A DNA stretch of 64,000 bases from JAEYOM01 sp036260935. GTDB lineage: Bacteria; Bacillota; Clostridia; Acetivibrionales; DTU013. Both the position numbers and the translations under genes were made by a program. The stretch spans positions 1 through 64,000 of the forward strand of contig DATALQ010000013.1 of assembly GCA_036260935.1 (NCBI GenBank), written 5' to 3'. Shown in pieces: positions 25,729 through 34,108 of the stretch (positions are counted from its first letter, which is position 1; each line of letters starts with the position of its first letter). Below the pieces are notes generated by a model. The model did not search any database and was not told where the DNA came from. It saw only the letters and a program-made list of their open reading frames with translations.

Positions 25729-26460
25729 TTATAGCTGCTCCTGATTCTCTGATTTGACAGGAGCCTGTTCCTCCCCTGCCAATGTCGGCTTATCTTTGCA
25801 GTTTTCAATGTCTGCCGGTTTGACATGCTCCCCGCGCAGCACCGCTTCCAGGTGCTCGATACGGACCTGCAGTCTGCAAAGCTCCTGTGAAACAGGGTCA
25901 GCTATGTGTACCTGGTCCAGTTCGAAGGAGGGAGCAAGTTTCCTCCCTGCATGTTTTACAGGCCGAGCCTTTGGACCTGTAATCGTCGTATCCGGCATTA
26001 CATCTTCCAGCACGACAGATCCCGCCCCTATCATGGCATTGTCCCCTATGTTTATCGGGCCCAGCAGCTTTGCTCCCGCACCTATAAGCACATTATTGCC
26101 TATCGTGGGGTGTCTTTTGCCCTTGTCTTTTCCAGTACCGCCCAGTGTCACGCCGTGATATATGGTACAATTATTCCCTATCTCGGCCGTTTCACCAACA
26201 ACGATCCCCATCCCGTGATCCATGAACAGGCCCCTCCCGATTATAGCTCCGGGATGTATCTCTATCCCCGTCATGAATCTCGAAAACTGTGACGTCAATC
26301 TGGCGAGAAAGAAAAGCTTCCTTTTGAAAAACCAATGCGCCGCACGGTGATAAAACAGTGCGTGGAAACCGGGATAAAGCAGGAAAACCTCCAGTGTGCT
26401 CTTCGCCGCGGGATCTCTTTGCGCTATTGACCTGGCGTCGCTTAATAACCCTTTAAACAT
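25729..26460 (-). CDS. cysE: Serine O-acetyltransferase
   Basis: First step of cysteine synthesis: acetyl-CoA plus serine to O-acetylserine. It has the left-handed hexapeptide fold: IHPGAIIGRGLFMDHG, VVGETAEIGNNCTIYHGVTL and KRHPTIGNNVLIGAGAKLLG. 243 residues; the last 60 or so are a less conserved acidic tail. It starts at ATG 26460 behind AGGTGAGG. It is the first gene after the Cys T-box, so its expression should rise when charged tRNA-Cys is scarce. Confidence 0.95.
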   Translation of the reverse strand: MFKGLLSDARSIAQRDPAAKSTLEVFLLYPGFHALFYHRAAHWFFKRKLFFLARLTSQFSRFMTGIEIHPGAIIGRGLFMDHGMGIVVGETAEIGNNCTIYHGVTLGGTGKDKGKRHPTIGNNVLIGAGAKLLGPINIGDNAMIGAGSVVLEDVMPDTTITGPKARPVKHAGRKLAPSFELDQVHIADPVSQELCRLQVRIEHLEAVLRGEHVKPADIENCKDKPTLAGEEQAPVKSENQEQL

Positions 26461-26530
26461 ATAAATGCCTCACCTGTTAACAACTTTCGCATCTTTTTAT
26501 TATACCCATGAATAAAAAACGTTCCATACA

Positions 26531-26565
26531 TAAAAAAACTTCGCCCCTCATATAGAGGCGAAGTT
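26531..26565 (-). terminator. T-box terminator upstream of cysE
   Basis: Minus-strand stem AACTTCGCCTC/GAGGCGAAGTT-like pairing around ATATGAG, followed by TTTTTTTATG. It overlaps the T-box antiterminator region, as expected for this mechanism. Confidence 0.85.
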
Positions 26566-26800
26566 ATCCGCGGTCCCACTCTAATCCGGCCATGACCAGG
26601 GTCAATTGCCGGTCTCATCTGCATATAACGGAGCATCAACCCGTGAAATCCTACTTGTTCGGCACTCGTTACAACAGCCCGATTTTCGGATCTCAGACTC
26701 ACCCGGGGCACTTCTCCCGACAAATGACCAATACCGCTTCCAGCCGGTGACGGTATCTCTCTGGGGCTAATGTTTCGGGTTACTTTCCCGGTTCATTGTC
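26531..26800 (-). promoter_or_regulatory. T-box leader, probably specific for tRNA-Cys
   Basis: Minus-strand leader with the T-box core AGAGTGGGACCGCGGA just before the terminator, and a long stem I holding AGAGAGATACCG, GCTGGAAGCGG and AGAAGTGCCCCGGG. A TGC codon (26708-26710) sits where the specifier is expected, in agreement with cysE-cysS downstream. The T-box call is firm; the exact specifier position is read by eye. Confidence 0.88.
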
Positions 26801-26808
26801 TTTGAAAC

Positions 26809-26814
26809 ATTATA
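26809..26814 (-). promoter_or_regulatory. -10 element of the cysE-cysS promoter
   Basis: TATAAT on the minus strand, about seven bases before the start of the T-box leader. I see no good -35 at the normal distance (AATGAA at best). Confidence 0.45.
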
Positions 26815-26966
26815 CAATTTCATGTATTTCATTCATTTTATCAAATATTAGTTATAAAGTAAACAAATAAGGTGTTTCAATCTGCATAAACAAAACATAC
26901 GAAATTAATAATAGTATTGACGGCAATTTGCATTTTCATTATATCCTTTGAAAGGAAGTGATATGA

Positions 26967-27329
26967 TTGGCTGAAAATGTCGAAAGAACGCAGCATTTCA
27001 GTTTCGGACAGTTTATAATAAGGTGGTTGGTCGGAGCAGTAGTATTGGCTGTTACGGCATTTCTTACACCGGGTTTCTCCATAGCCAGCATATGGTCGTT
27101 GATCGTGGCTGCCGCCGTTATCGCGATCCTTGATTACCTGGCACAGAGGATCCTTGGAGTAGACGCAACGCCGTTTGGAAGAGGGCTGACCGGATTCATA
27201 GTAGCTGCAATTATAATCTATGTCGTCAAGTTTATTGTACCAGGCTATTCCGTAACAGTGCTCGGTGCAATACTCGCTGCTCTTGTGTACGGCATCATCA
27301 ACCTGTTGATCCCCGGCAAAACCATGTAA
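26967..27329 (+). CDS. Phage-holin-family (4-TM) membrane protein
   Basis: 120 residues with four hydrophobic segments (starting near WLVGAVVLAVTAFL, WSLIVAAAVIAIL, GFIVAAIIIYVV and VLGAILAALVYGIINLL). The pattern fits the small membrane family loosely named phage holin 4-2, which is common on bacterial chromosomes. A TTG start at 26967 follows AAAGGAAGTG; the nearby ATG runs at once into a stop. There is no phage context here, so a lytic role is unlikely; the actual role is unknown. Confidence 0.78.
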   Translation: MAENVERTQHFSFGQFIIRWLVGAVVLAVTAFLTPGFSIASIWSLIVAAAVIAILDYLAQRILGVDATPFGRGLTGFIVAAIIIYVVKFIVPGYSVTVLGAILAALVYGIINLLIPGKTM

Positions 27330-27398
27330 TATGCCAGGTTAGGTGCGAACTCACAATTGGGCATGCGCTCATGCCGGCCACATGTCAAGTATCAAAAT

Positions 27399-27423
27399 AA
27401 AGGGATGGCTATGCCATCCCTTT
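27399..27423. terminator. Bidirectional terminator between convergent genes
   Basis: AAAGGGATGGC and GCCATCCCTTT flank a TAT loop. A-rich and T-rich flanks on either side fit termination from both directions, ending the holin-like gene and the minus-strand gene at 27441. Confidence 0.75.
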
Positions 27424-27440
27424 ATGTATATACTACACTT

Positions 27441-28346
27441 TTATTCATCTTTTGTCATACTTCTTTCTTCATCAATCGCCCCGGGGAAATCCGCTATTTG
27501 GGGCGGGAAGAATTCATCTATGGGGAAGTCGATTGTTTCAAACAATTCGCAGGGATTCTCATCAGTAGAAGCAACACATCTCTTGTGCGGTACGCAGAAG
27601 TCGAATGCGGGTATGAGCAGCTGGACCATCCTGGCAAGCTTGACGATCGAGAACAATCCTATCGTCACAACGACCTGCCTGGCTATTACCAGATGTCTCG
27701 TGTCGTCCGTGGCCAGATCGGTTTCATCGAAGTCGACAGCATCGAGCATGTTGCTGACTACCTTCGGTACCATCCTGTCGCAGTCGTCGTTGGCATTTTC
27801 AAGAACTTCAGCTATCCTGGCATTCAATGCGATCGGCTCGGCGACCTCCACCTTGGCGATCGGAAGGTTATCCTGCTGCAATGCTGAATCGCCGTGGTTA
27901 TCTAAGTCATGCTCCGCAAAGTGCGACTTGAATATCTTCACATTGCCTTCGGAACCGAACAGAATGACTTTCTTGTCAAAGAGTACGATACCGGGAACTG
28001 TAATAATCTTTATACCGCCAGTCACCCTGGGTACAAAGAAGTCCAGCGTCACCTTGATGAAGAATTTGATGTCAACTGTGAAGAAACCCCTCTTGAACGG
28101 CACTTCCTCGACATCGGTAAATACTCTCACAACCTCTGCGCGTCTGGCTTTTACATTGATCGCATGGTTAACGATCCAGTTCACTTTGTCGGGGTCCTTG
28201 AAATATACTCTTGCATCTTCGATGCAATCTTTTTCTTTACATGAATCATAAATCTTTTCTACCTGTATACAAACTGCTTCCTTTATCCTGCAAAGGTCCT
28301 TATCACTGATTAGGCCCGGAAGCACTTTTTCGTGATTATAGCTCAT
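27441..28346 (-). CDS. Conserved clostridial protein with a Cys-Cys motif, possibly spore-associated
   Basis: About 301 residues from the ATG at 28346 (MSYNHEKVLPGLI), which has AAGGGGG upstream. No signal peptide or membrane segment. It has an early cysteine motif (YDSCKEKDCIEDARVYF), a beta-rich middle (RGFFTVDIKFFIKVTLDFF, GGIKIITVPGIVLF) and a C-terminal cysteine cluster (FDFCVPHKRC, ENPCELF). I recall similar DSCxxKDCLED-type proteins in Clostridia but cannot name a characterised family. A structural or coat role is a guess from the cysteines and beta content. Confidence 0.6.
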   Translation of the reverse strand: MSYNHEKVLPGLISDKDLCRIKEAVCIQVEKIYDSCKEKDCIEDARVYFKDPDKVNWIVNHAINVKARRAEVVRVFTDVEEVPFKRGFFTVDIKFFIKVTLDFFVPRVTGGIKIITVPGIVLFDKKVILFGSEGNVKIFKSHFAEHDLDNHGDSALQQDNLPIAKVEVAEPIALNARIAEVLENANDDCDRMVPKVVSNMLDAVDFDETDLATDDTRHLVIARQVVVTIGLFSIVKLARMVQLLIPAFDFCVPHKRCVASTDENPCELFETIDFPIDEFFPPQIADFPGAIDEERSMTKDE

Positions 28347-28567
28347 ATCTAAATCCCCCTTCATTTAAAGCTATATAAATTTGATTTCCCTCTCATTTTC
28401 ATAATATGTTACATTCGTTTTTTTGTGATATTTGGAACCGTTGAAATATAACTTCCGGTAATATTTCAGCCGATCCTTAGTAAAACTTTATAAATCAGAG
28501 CATATACTGCCATAAATCAAAATGAAACCGTCATATATATAATAAGAATAGTTGTATGGAAGTGTGA

Positions 28568-30445
28568 GTGGGGCAAATGTTCAGTCTGCAGAACAGGCAG
28601 TTTATTTTCAGGCAGCCTAACGGGGAAGTGCGCAGCATCTTTTGTGACCAGAGGCAGAACCTGTGTTTCAATACATTGACAAGAAGAGGAATATGGAGCA
28701 ACGCGGCCGTATTGCATAAAAACGTTTATCAGAACTTCTATGCGGAAATTGACCAGGACGAGAACTATCACATCCTGTTCCAGGATAGCGGCGGAAATAT
28801 CATTTATTCCAGGTTGGATGGACAAAACCTCAAATCCGTTCCCGTACTGAACAGCAAGGTTCCGACTGCATACGACAAGCAGCTTTGTATTGTGCCATTC
28901 AAAAATCAGGTTTACCTGTTTTATGTTCTGCAGCATGACAACTCGTTCATGCTTGCATACCAGATGCTAGCAAACAACAGGATGGGTACGCCCAAGGTCG
29001 TGGATTATGTTTCGGGCAGCAGCGTTCCCTGTTCGGTCATTTACGACAGTAACGAAAATATTTACGCTTTTTACCAGTCTTACGACGGGAAGTATTTGCA
29101 GCTAGGTTTCAAGAAGTTCAACACGGCGCAGAAGCACTGGAGCGATTTCATGCCCATTACAAAATATCAGGGCAACTGCGAGTATCCGCACACCCTTATT
29201 GACAGCAACGGCATAATCCATTTATGTTATCAGAGGCGCACACCGAAGCTGTTCGAGATGGTATACCAGCGGAAGGATCCTGATAAAAATCTATGGTCTC
29301 CCGAAATAGTCGTACACTCCTCTGTCCACTCCTTCGAGAAGGCCTCAATTTTGCAGACTGAAAACAGGCTGGTCATATTCTGGGTGCGCGAGGATGTCAT
29401 ATACTACAGTGAAAGCTCGATTGCCGGAGAAGGCTGGAGTAGGCCGTCAAGGTATTCCAACCAGTATGGCCGCAGCCTGCAGTGCATATGCTACAAATAT
29501 CTCCGGCCATTGCCGGACAGGATACAGGACGCACGAACCCGGAACAGCTTCAAAAGCAGCCAGGACGAACCACAGTCCGATCACTACGGGCCTCAGGACG
29601 GCCAGTACCCATCAGGTTCGCCTGACCAAAGAGATGAGGGCAGATATGTCTCATCAATGGCTCCTGAAATTTATCCCGGCACCGCGGCAAACGGTTTGAA
29701 GCTGGCCTTTGTAAGCATCGACCAATTCGGGGATCTCTTCGGAGACAGGCCTTCTTATCCTGTTTCCGACTATGCATCCGAATTTCGGGAAGCAGGCAGT
29801 CCTTCACCAACTGGAGGCGATGTCAGAAAGATCATCCTCGACACCTTCAAGCAGCTGCAGAGTAGTGTTGATGAGGTTCGCGTAGGCTGGTCCGAAAACA
29901 AAAAGGAAATGGCACGTCTTACGAACGCATATCTTGAACTGGTAAAAGAGATGGGAAAGTACACTATCCGCATGAATATGCTCGAGAATCAGCTGAAACA
30001 GCTCAAGAAGCCGGCAGCCAGGGATGATTCGGCAAACCGTGAACAGGCGGCAGTCAGCGGTAACGGAGATGAAAATATAGATTACGCATCACCTTCAAGG
30101 CACAAGGCATCGGAACCGGAGGCCGTAAGCAAATTCAAGGCAATCGATATCGACAGTATGGAAGGAATCCCGGGAACACGGCGGTTTTCAAGGACAAATG
30201 CCCCAAAGATGCCCGTCAGCGCACATGAAAGCAATGATATGCCGGTTGGCGCAGATAACATAAAACCCGCAATTGATGACCGGAAGGAACCGGAGGAACA
30301 TACCCTGCCAGAAAGCCGGAACGCAGTATCACAGCAGAAGGACCAAAAGGCTCCAAAAAAGCCGGGTGCTTCGCTCGATCCCGAAAAGCTGAAGGAGTGG
30401 GAGGAGTGGCAGGAGCCAAGGGAATGGAAGGAACGTGGTGAATAA
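28568..30445 (+). CDS. Beta-propeller-like protein with coiled coil and acidic disordered tail
   Basis: 625 residues. The first 320 contain repeated blades with aromatic-rich beta strands (e.g. NYHILFQDSGGNIIYSRL, NIYAFYQSYDGKYLQLGF, IIHLCYQRR, LVIFWVREDVIYYSES), suggesting a propeller. Then comes a low-complexity linker, a coiled coil near residues 420-480 (LDTFKQLQSSVDEVRVGW) and a tail rich in E, K, P and W ending KEWEEWQEPREWKERGE. No signal peptide. GTG start at 28568, or ATG at 28577. I do not recognise the family; similar proteins occur in clostridial genomes. Confidence 0.65.
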   Translation: MGQMFSLQNRQFIFRQPNGEVRSIFCDQRQNLCFNTLTRRGIWSNAAVLHKNVYQNFYAEIDQDENYHILFQDSGGNIIYSRLDGQNLKSVPVLNSKVPTAYDKQLCIVPFKNQVYLFYVLQHDNSFMLAYQMLANNRMGTPKVVDYVSGSSVPCSVIYDSNENIYAFYQSYDGKYLQLGFKKFNTAQKHWSDFMPITKYQGNCEYPHTLIDSNGIIHLCYQRRTPKLFEMVYQRKDPDKNLWSPEIVVHSSVHSFEKASILQTENRLVIFWVREDVIYYSESSIAGEGWSRPSRYSNQYGRSLQCICYKYLRPLPDRIQDARTRNSFKSSQDEPQSDHYGPQDGQYPSGSPDQRDEGRYVSSMAPEIYPGTAANGLKLAFVSIDQFGDLFGDRPSYPVSDYASEFREAGSPSPTGGDVRKIILDTFKQLQSSVDEVRVGWSENKKEMARLTNAYLELVKEMGKYTIRMNMLENQLKQLKKPAARDDSANREQAAVSGNGDENIDYASPSRHKASEPEAVSKFKAIDIDSMEGIPGTRRFSRTNAPKMPVSAHESNDMPVGADNIKPAIDDRKEPEEHTLPESRNAVSQQKDQKAPKKPGASLDPEKLKEWEEWQEPREWKERGE

Positions 30446-30456
30446 GAAAGCCAGAA

Positions 30457-30494
30457 TCGGGGCTTGCAGGCTGAAATCCGGCTTGCAAGCCCCG
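30457..30494. terminator. Hairpin between convergent genes
   Basis: CGGGGCTTGCA pairs with TGCAAGCCCCG around a loop of about fifteen bases. It is strong, but has only weak T content after it on either strand. Confidence 0.55.
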
Positions 30495-30514
30495 ACTATT
30501 AACAAAGAGGATTT

Positions 30515-32020
30515 CTACTTGATCTGCTCCACTTTGAAGCCGTTTGCCTTAAGCTGCGTAACTATTCCGGTCTTACCTTCCATATGACCCGCTCCAACTA
30601 CGATAAAATAGGTCTTTTTCTCCGGATCAGCCAGATAACCCTTTGTTTTCTCATACATATTATTATTTCTGGAGGTCCAGAAAATCTGGTTGAATTCCTT
30701 TTCGACCGCAGTCATTTTAGATTCGTCTCCGGCAACAAATTTCTCAACTGTTGCCGAATCGCCGCTTTTCCAGGCTGAAAGCAAGGCGTTTATCACATCC
30801 GGGCCCTGGGGCTGCCCCTCGGAGTTCGTAGCAAACGACGATCCGAAATACCAGACCTGCATTTCCTTTGGAAGGGAATCAAAAAGATCGACCTGGAATT
30901 TCAATCCTTCGATTTCCTTTAACGGTTTATTGTTAATAGCTTTTGAGGTAAAGTAAATGTCTACTCCCAAATTTGCGACATATGAACTCTGGGCTGCCTG
31001 GATGCTCTGTACAAGCATGGCGGCGTACCAGGGCTCGAATTTATTATATACTTCCGGTTTCAGGCCCAGAGGTTCTACTGTTTTGGCAAACTTGTCATAG
31101 AGGTCTTTGGGTACATTCTTATCGAGCGTTTCATCGCCGGCATACATCATCTTCTGCTGCATATATTGTACGCCTTCAGCCTGTTTTGTGAGGTCGATCT
31201 CCTCAACCAGATAGTCTGATTTGTCAAAGGCGTTCAGTATGTTTTTCGATAACGGATAGAGAGACGGATCAGCCAGGTGAATCGATCCCAGCAGATAAAC
31301 CGAGCTATCCTCGTCGCTCGCCTTCCAGAGTAAGCCCTTTGAATCCTTGCCGGTTTCATATACAGTAAATTCATAGACCCTACGTACGAAAACCATAAGT
31401 TCCTGCCGTGTACAAGGCTTATCAAGCTCCAGGCGGTTTACTCCCCTGCCCTGCAGCAAGTTTTCAGATACGAAATACTTGATAGGATCAGGAGCCCCAT
31501 TTGCACTGTTATCCTGTTCAAGGTTTATTTTTGCAGCCTTTAGAGCTTCATAAACGACATCCGCCATCTCATCCCTGGTAATAGGCTGTCCGGGCTCCAG
31601 TTTGCCGTCGCCCTTCAGTATGCCGATTGCTGCCGCAGCCTTGACTCCCTGGCTGTCCGCATCGCTGAACGGACTTTTCTCCAGCGGGATTATAGCTTTT
31701 CCGGTAATCCTCTGATACAGGTTGCATGCAACGGCGTATAATTCTTCCCGTGTAACGGCTGAAGCGTATTTGGTGAACATATTCTGACTTGCCAGACCAT
31801 AAATGGCAGACCAGTTAACGCCATCAAACGCCCATGCGCTGGGCTGCTCGGCAGGCGCTGCTGCCTGCTGGGTTGCCAGTTGAGGCGCCTGCTCCGAAGC
31901 TTGTCCCGACTGCTGTGTCTGCTGAGGCTGTGCATTGTCCTGAGCATAGACCCCAGCCTGGAGGGCAATAAAAATTGTTAAGCAAAGTAAAATGCTAATT
32001 ACCTTAAATTTTTTCCCCAT
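30515..32020 (-). CDS. Secreted TraB/GumN-family protein with SLH domains
   Basis: 501 residues. A signal peptide (KKFKVISILLCLTIFIALQAGVYA) is followed by a Gln/Ala-rich linker and SLH-type repeats (YAVACNLYQRITG, SPFSDADSQGVKAAAAIGILKG, PITRDEMADVVYEAL, CTRQELMVFVRRVYE), then from about residue 245 a TraB/GumN domain (LLWKASDEDSSVYLLGSIH, VEEIDLT, YFIVVGAGHMEGKTG). The GSIH and GxGH elements match proposed metalloprotease-like residues of that family. The SLH part suggests anchoring to the cell wall. ATG start behind AGGAGA. Confidence 0.85.
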   Translation of the reverse strand: MGKKFKVISILLCLTIFIALQAGVYAQDNAQPQQTQQSGQASEQAPQLATQQAAAPAEQPSAWAFDGVNWSAIYGLASQNMFTKYASAVTREELYAVACNLYQRITGKAIIPLEKSPFSDADSQGVKAAAAIGILKGDGKLEPGQPITRDEMADVVYEALKAAKINLEQDNSANGAPDPIKYFVSENLLQGRGVNRLELDKPCTRQELMVFVRRVYEFTVYETGKDSKGLLWKASDEDSSVYLLGSIHLADPSLYPLSKNILNAFDKSDYLVEEIDLTKQAEGVQYMQQKMMYAGDETLDKNVPKDLYDKFAKTVEPLGLKPEVYNKFEPWYAAMLVQSIQAAQSSYVANLGVDIYFTSKAINNKPLKEIEGLKFQVDLFDSLPKEMQVWYFGSSFATNSEGQPQGPDVINALLSAWKSGDSATVEKFVAGDESKMTAVEKEFNQIFWTSRNNNMYEKTKGYLADPEKKTYFIVVGAGHMEGKTGIVTQLKANGFKVEQIK

Positions 32021-32048
32021 TGATATATCTCCTATCTTGTAAATAATG

Positions 32049-32246
32049 TTAAACCTTTTTCAGCCTTTTCCAACTTTTTTCAATAACATAGCATACAATT
32101 ACAACCAAACTTGCTATACTGGTAATTATGAAAGTTATTCTTAACAACGGCATATTTGTTAACACATAGTTCAATCCTGTCAATAATGAACCTAAAATAC
32201 ATGCAGCTATCGAAAATTTATATGCCTTAAATTTATTCTTAAACAA
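32049..32246 (-). CDS. Small two-TM membrane protein
   Basis: 65 residues, basic ends and two hydrophobic segments (FSIAACILGSLLTGLNYVL and RITFIITSIASLVVIVCYVI). TTG start at 32246 with GAGGGGGG five bases upstream. No recognised family. It could be a small regulatory or accessory membrane protein; it is not tightly coupled to neighbours. Confidence 0.55.
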   Translation of the reverse strand: MFKNKFKAYKFSIAACILGSLLTGLNYVLTNMPLLRITFIITSIASLVVIVCYVIEKSWKRLKKV

Positions 32247-32406
32247 TCAATCCCCCCTCACATATATGATTAAGCATTTCATAATTATCCATATTTTATC
32301 TATACTTGCTGTTTTTTTCAATATTTATATTCATAACTTAAAAGAAAACGTATTAACAGCATTGGCGCAACGGACCCGTGCTATTTCCCAGAAGAGCGAT
32401 AAATAC

Positions 32407-32823
32407 CTATTCGGGTATGTGAACGTAGGCATTAATCTGCCTGATAAATAATTCCTTATCTTTAATGGATAAAATAAAATCTCTGCTATGCGTCTTTATT
32501 CTTAATTTGGATTTGGCTAATGCAAAAAAATTATATCCTTTATCAGTTACTTCAATAGCTTCAATACTTTCATAACTAATACTTTTGTTGAGAAATCCAA
32601 AGAAAAATATATTTATACTATTATCATCAAGTGTGCAATAGCTCGCAAATATCAAAACCAGAGAAATAAGTAATACTGGTAGATACAAGATACTTATTAA
32701 GGCGAATGCTTCACTAAATGAAAATGTTACGGTTTTATTTAGAATTGCTATTACTACAGAAATAATATAAGGGATAATTAAAGGTAAAAGATGAAACGCT
32801 TCAATTTTGAATGAAAATTTCAT
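32407..32823 (-). CDS. Membrane protein with a PH-like domain
   Basis: 138 residues: two membrane segments (FHLLPLIIPYIISVVIAIL, ALISILYLPVLLISLVLIF) followed by a beta-rich C-terminal domain with SYESIEAIEVTDKGYNFF and RIKTHSRDFILSIKDKELF, the pattern of bacterial PH-like domains. Start at ATG 32823, ribosome site weak. The next gene upstream has the same architecture. Function unknown. Confidence 0.6.
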   Translation of the reverse strand: MKFSFKIEAFHLLPLIIPYIISVVIAILNKTVTFSFSEAFALISILYLPVLLISLVLIFASYCTLDDNSINIFFFGFLNKSISYESIEAIEVTDKGYNFFALAKSKLRIKTHSRDFILSIKDKELFIRQINAYVHIPE

Positions 32824-32877
32824 AAATTAATCATAGCCTCATAAATCATATAAGTCCCCGTCACTACTGTTGTAATT

Positions 32878-33519
32878 TTAGTCGTAAATCGTTATTCCTG
32901 CATCATACTTCCCGATAAACTCGATAAATTTGTCTTTCAGAAGCTCATTGGCAGCAAGTTTCGTTTTTGCGCCTCTACAGTCCGTCAAGCCGATAGTATA
33001 ACCCATGCCAAGCTTCCTTCGGATGATTTCGACTTTTGCAATTTCTTTTATCGGTACCGTCAGCTTCCTCGTGCCCAGGAACAGGTATTCCTGATCGGAA
33101 TAAACATAACCTTCCAAAGATGAGAGCAGAACCGGAGCGGCAACTACAAGGCTTAAGCCTCTGAAACCTTCAGGGTAAGCGCCCGAAGCGATCAGATACA
33201 AGGCAAAAGAGATGTTTATCATACTGAATAATATAATTAGAAAAATCATCGCTTTCAAACCTGACCCCGATATAAGGACGCAACCCGGCCTGCTGATATG
33301 TTCGCTTATCACCGAGGCCGTTATGGTCATATAAATCAAACTGAAAACAAATACCAGTTGAAAAACAATCCCGGTAATTTTGTAAACGCAAGATACTCCG
33401 CTCATCAATAAAAAGACGGTACAAATCGTTGCTGCAGCAATAAGGGTGAAAAATAACAGAAGGAAAATCACTTGTTTATTTCTTTTTAACGATAAAAAAC
33501 CGATATGTTTATATTTCAT
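32878..33519 (-). CDS. Membrane protein with a C-terminal PH-like domain
   Basis: 213 residues. Four hydrophobic segments occupy roughly residues 15-130, followed by a beta-rich domain with KLTVPIKEIAKVEIIRRKLG and GYTIGLTDCRGAKTKLAANE, ending in a helix (KDKFIEFIGKYDAG). The C-terminal part parallels that of the downstream gene (SIEAIEV against KEIAKVEI), so the two may be distant paralogues. ATG start behind AAGGATTAGGA. Function unknown. Confidence 0.6.
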   Translation of the reverse strand: MKYKHIGFLSLKRNKQVIFLLLFFTLIAAATICTVFLLMSGVSCVYKITGIVFQLVFVFSLIYMTITASVISEHISRPGCVLISGSGLKAMIFLIILFSMINISFALYLIASGAYPEGFRGLSLVVAAPVLLSSLEGYVYSDQEYLFLGTRKLTVPIKEIAKVEIIRRKLGMGYTIGLTDCRGAKTKLAANELLKDKFIEFIGKYDAGITIYD

Positions 33520-33612
33520 GTCCTAATCCTTGTATAAATTGGTATTTGAACCATTTTAGATTATATTAATATAAATCTTATAATTATGTAATATAAATGT
33601 CAATCAAATTTA

Positions 33613-33648
33613 AAGAAAAAGAGGATAATCTGTTAAGATCATCCTCTT
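33613..33648 (-). terminator. Terminator of the ncRNA transcript
   Basis: On the minus strand AAGAGGATGATC pairs with GATTATCCTCTT and is followed by TTTCTTTAAATTT. Confidence 0.8.
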
Positions 33649-33941
33649 ACGATTTAAACCCGAAAAGCCGTTCCCCCATATTTTGACACCTAGCCCGATG
33701 CTAGGTGGGTGTCCTGCTGACAGCTGCAATCTTCCACCGCCGTTGCACATGTTCGAGACATATGACGGAATTAACTTGTGGCCTGATATATCCTGTCAAA
33801 CGCCAGACTCCCTTATGAAAAATGTAGGTTCAAAATAATAGGTTTATCCGAGCATTTCAGGTCGTACGCTATTCAATTGTCTTTGGCCTTGAAAGCCATC
33901 GATACTGCGCGATCCCAAGTTTCGTCCGGATCGCTTTCTGT
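33615..33941 (-). ncRNA. Structured noncoding RNA, possibly 6S RNA
   Basis: Minus-strand transcript bounded by a near-perfect promoter and an intrinsic terminator, with no credible open frame. Structure elements: GCGATCC/GGATCGC near the 5' end; CCTGA/TCAGG enclosing TATTTTGAACCTACATTT and AAGGGAGTCTGGCG; a GACACC-CCTAGC hairpin near the 3' end; and CGGCTTTTCGGG before the terminator. The TTTTGAACCTACAT element resembles what I recall of Firmicute 6S RNA. The length of about 325 is longer than the usual 190-200, so the 3' part may be processed or the family may be another. It is not tmRNA, RNase P or SRP RNA by their conserved cores. Confidence 0.6.
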
Positions 33942-33947
33942 GTTCTT

Positions 33948-33976
33948 ATTATAGCACCGACGAATACCGTTAACAA
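33948..33976 (-). promoter_or_regulatory. Sigma-A promoter of the ncRNA
   Basis: TTGTTA (33971-33976), exactly 17 bases, TATAAT (33948-33953) on the minus strand. Predicted start near 33941. It is among the best promoters in the window, consistent with an abundant RNA. Confidence 0.8.
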
Positions 33977-34108
33977 CAAAGAGTAATCACATTTAAGCCT
34001 GTAATGCGCTTTCTTATTCAATCTGCCTTCGATTATCTGCGTTAATCAAACAAACAGTATCAGTTGTAAGGGAATTCATGGCAACACAGCCATTTGCCCT
34101 GTTTTGCC

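Noticed and set aside
26442..26723. 93-codon minus-strand open frame upstream of cysE
   Set aside because: It overlaps the T-box core and terminator, which explain the sequence better.
26967..27329. Prophage inferred from a holin-like protein
   Set aside because: No other phage gene is near; this holin-named family is common on chromosomes without phage.
27343..28251. 302-codon plus-strand open frame
   Set aside because: It lies antisense to the better-supported minus-strand gene at 27441-28346, has no ribosome site and its composition is that of a shadow frame.
33615..33941. tmRNA, RNase P RNA or SRP RNA
   Set aside because: None of their conserved cores (tag frame with tRNA-like ends, GAGGAAAGTCC, or GGAAG/AGCA tetraloop region) is present.
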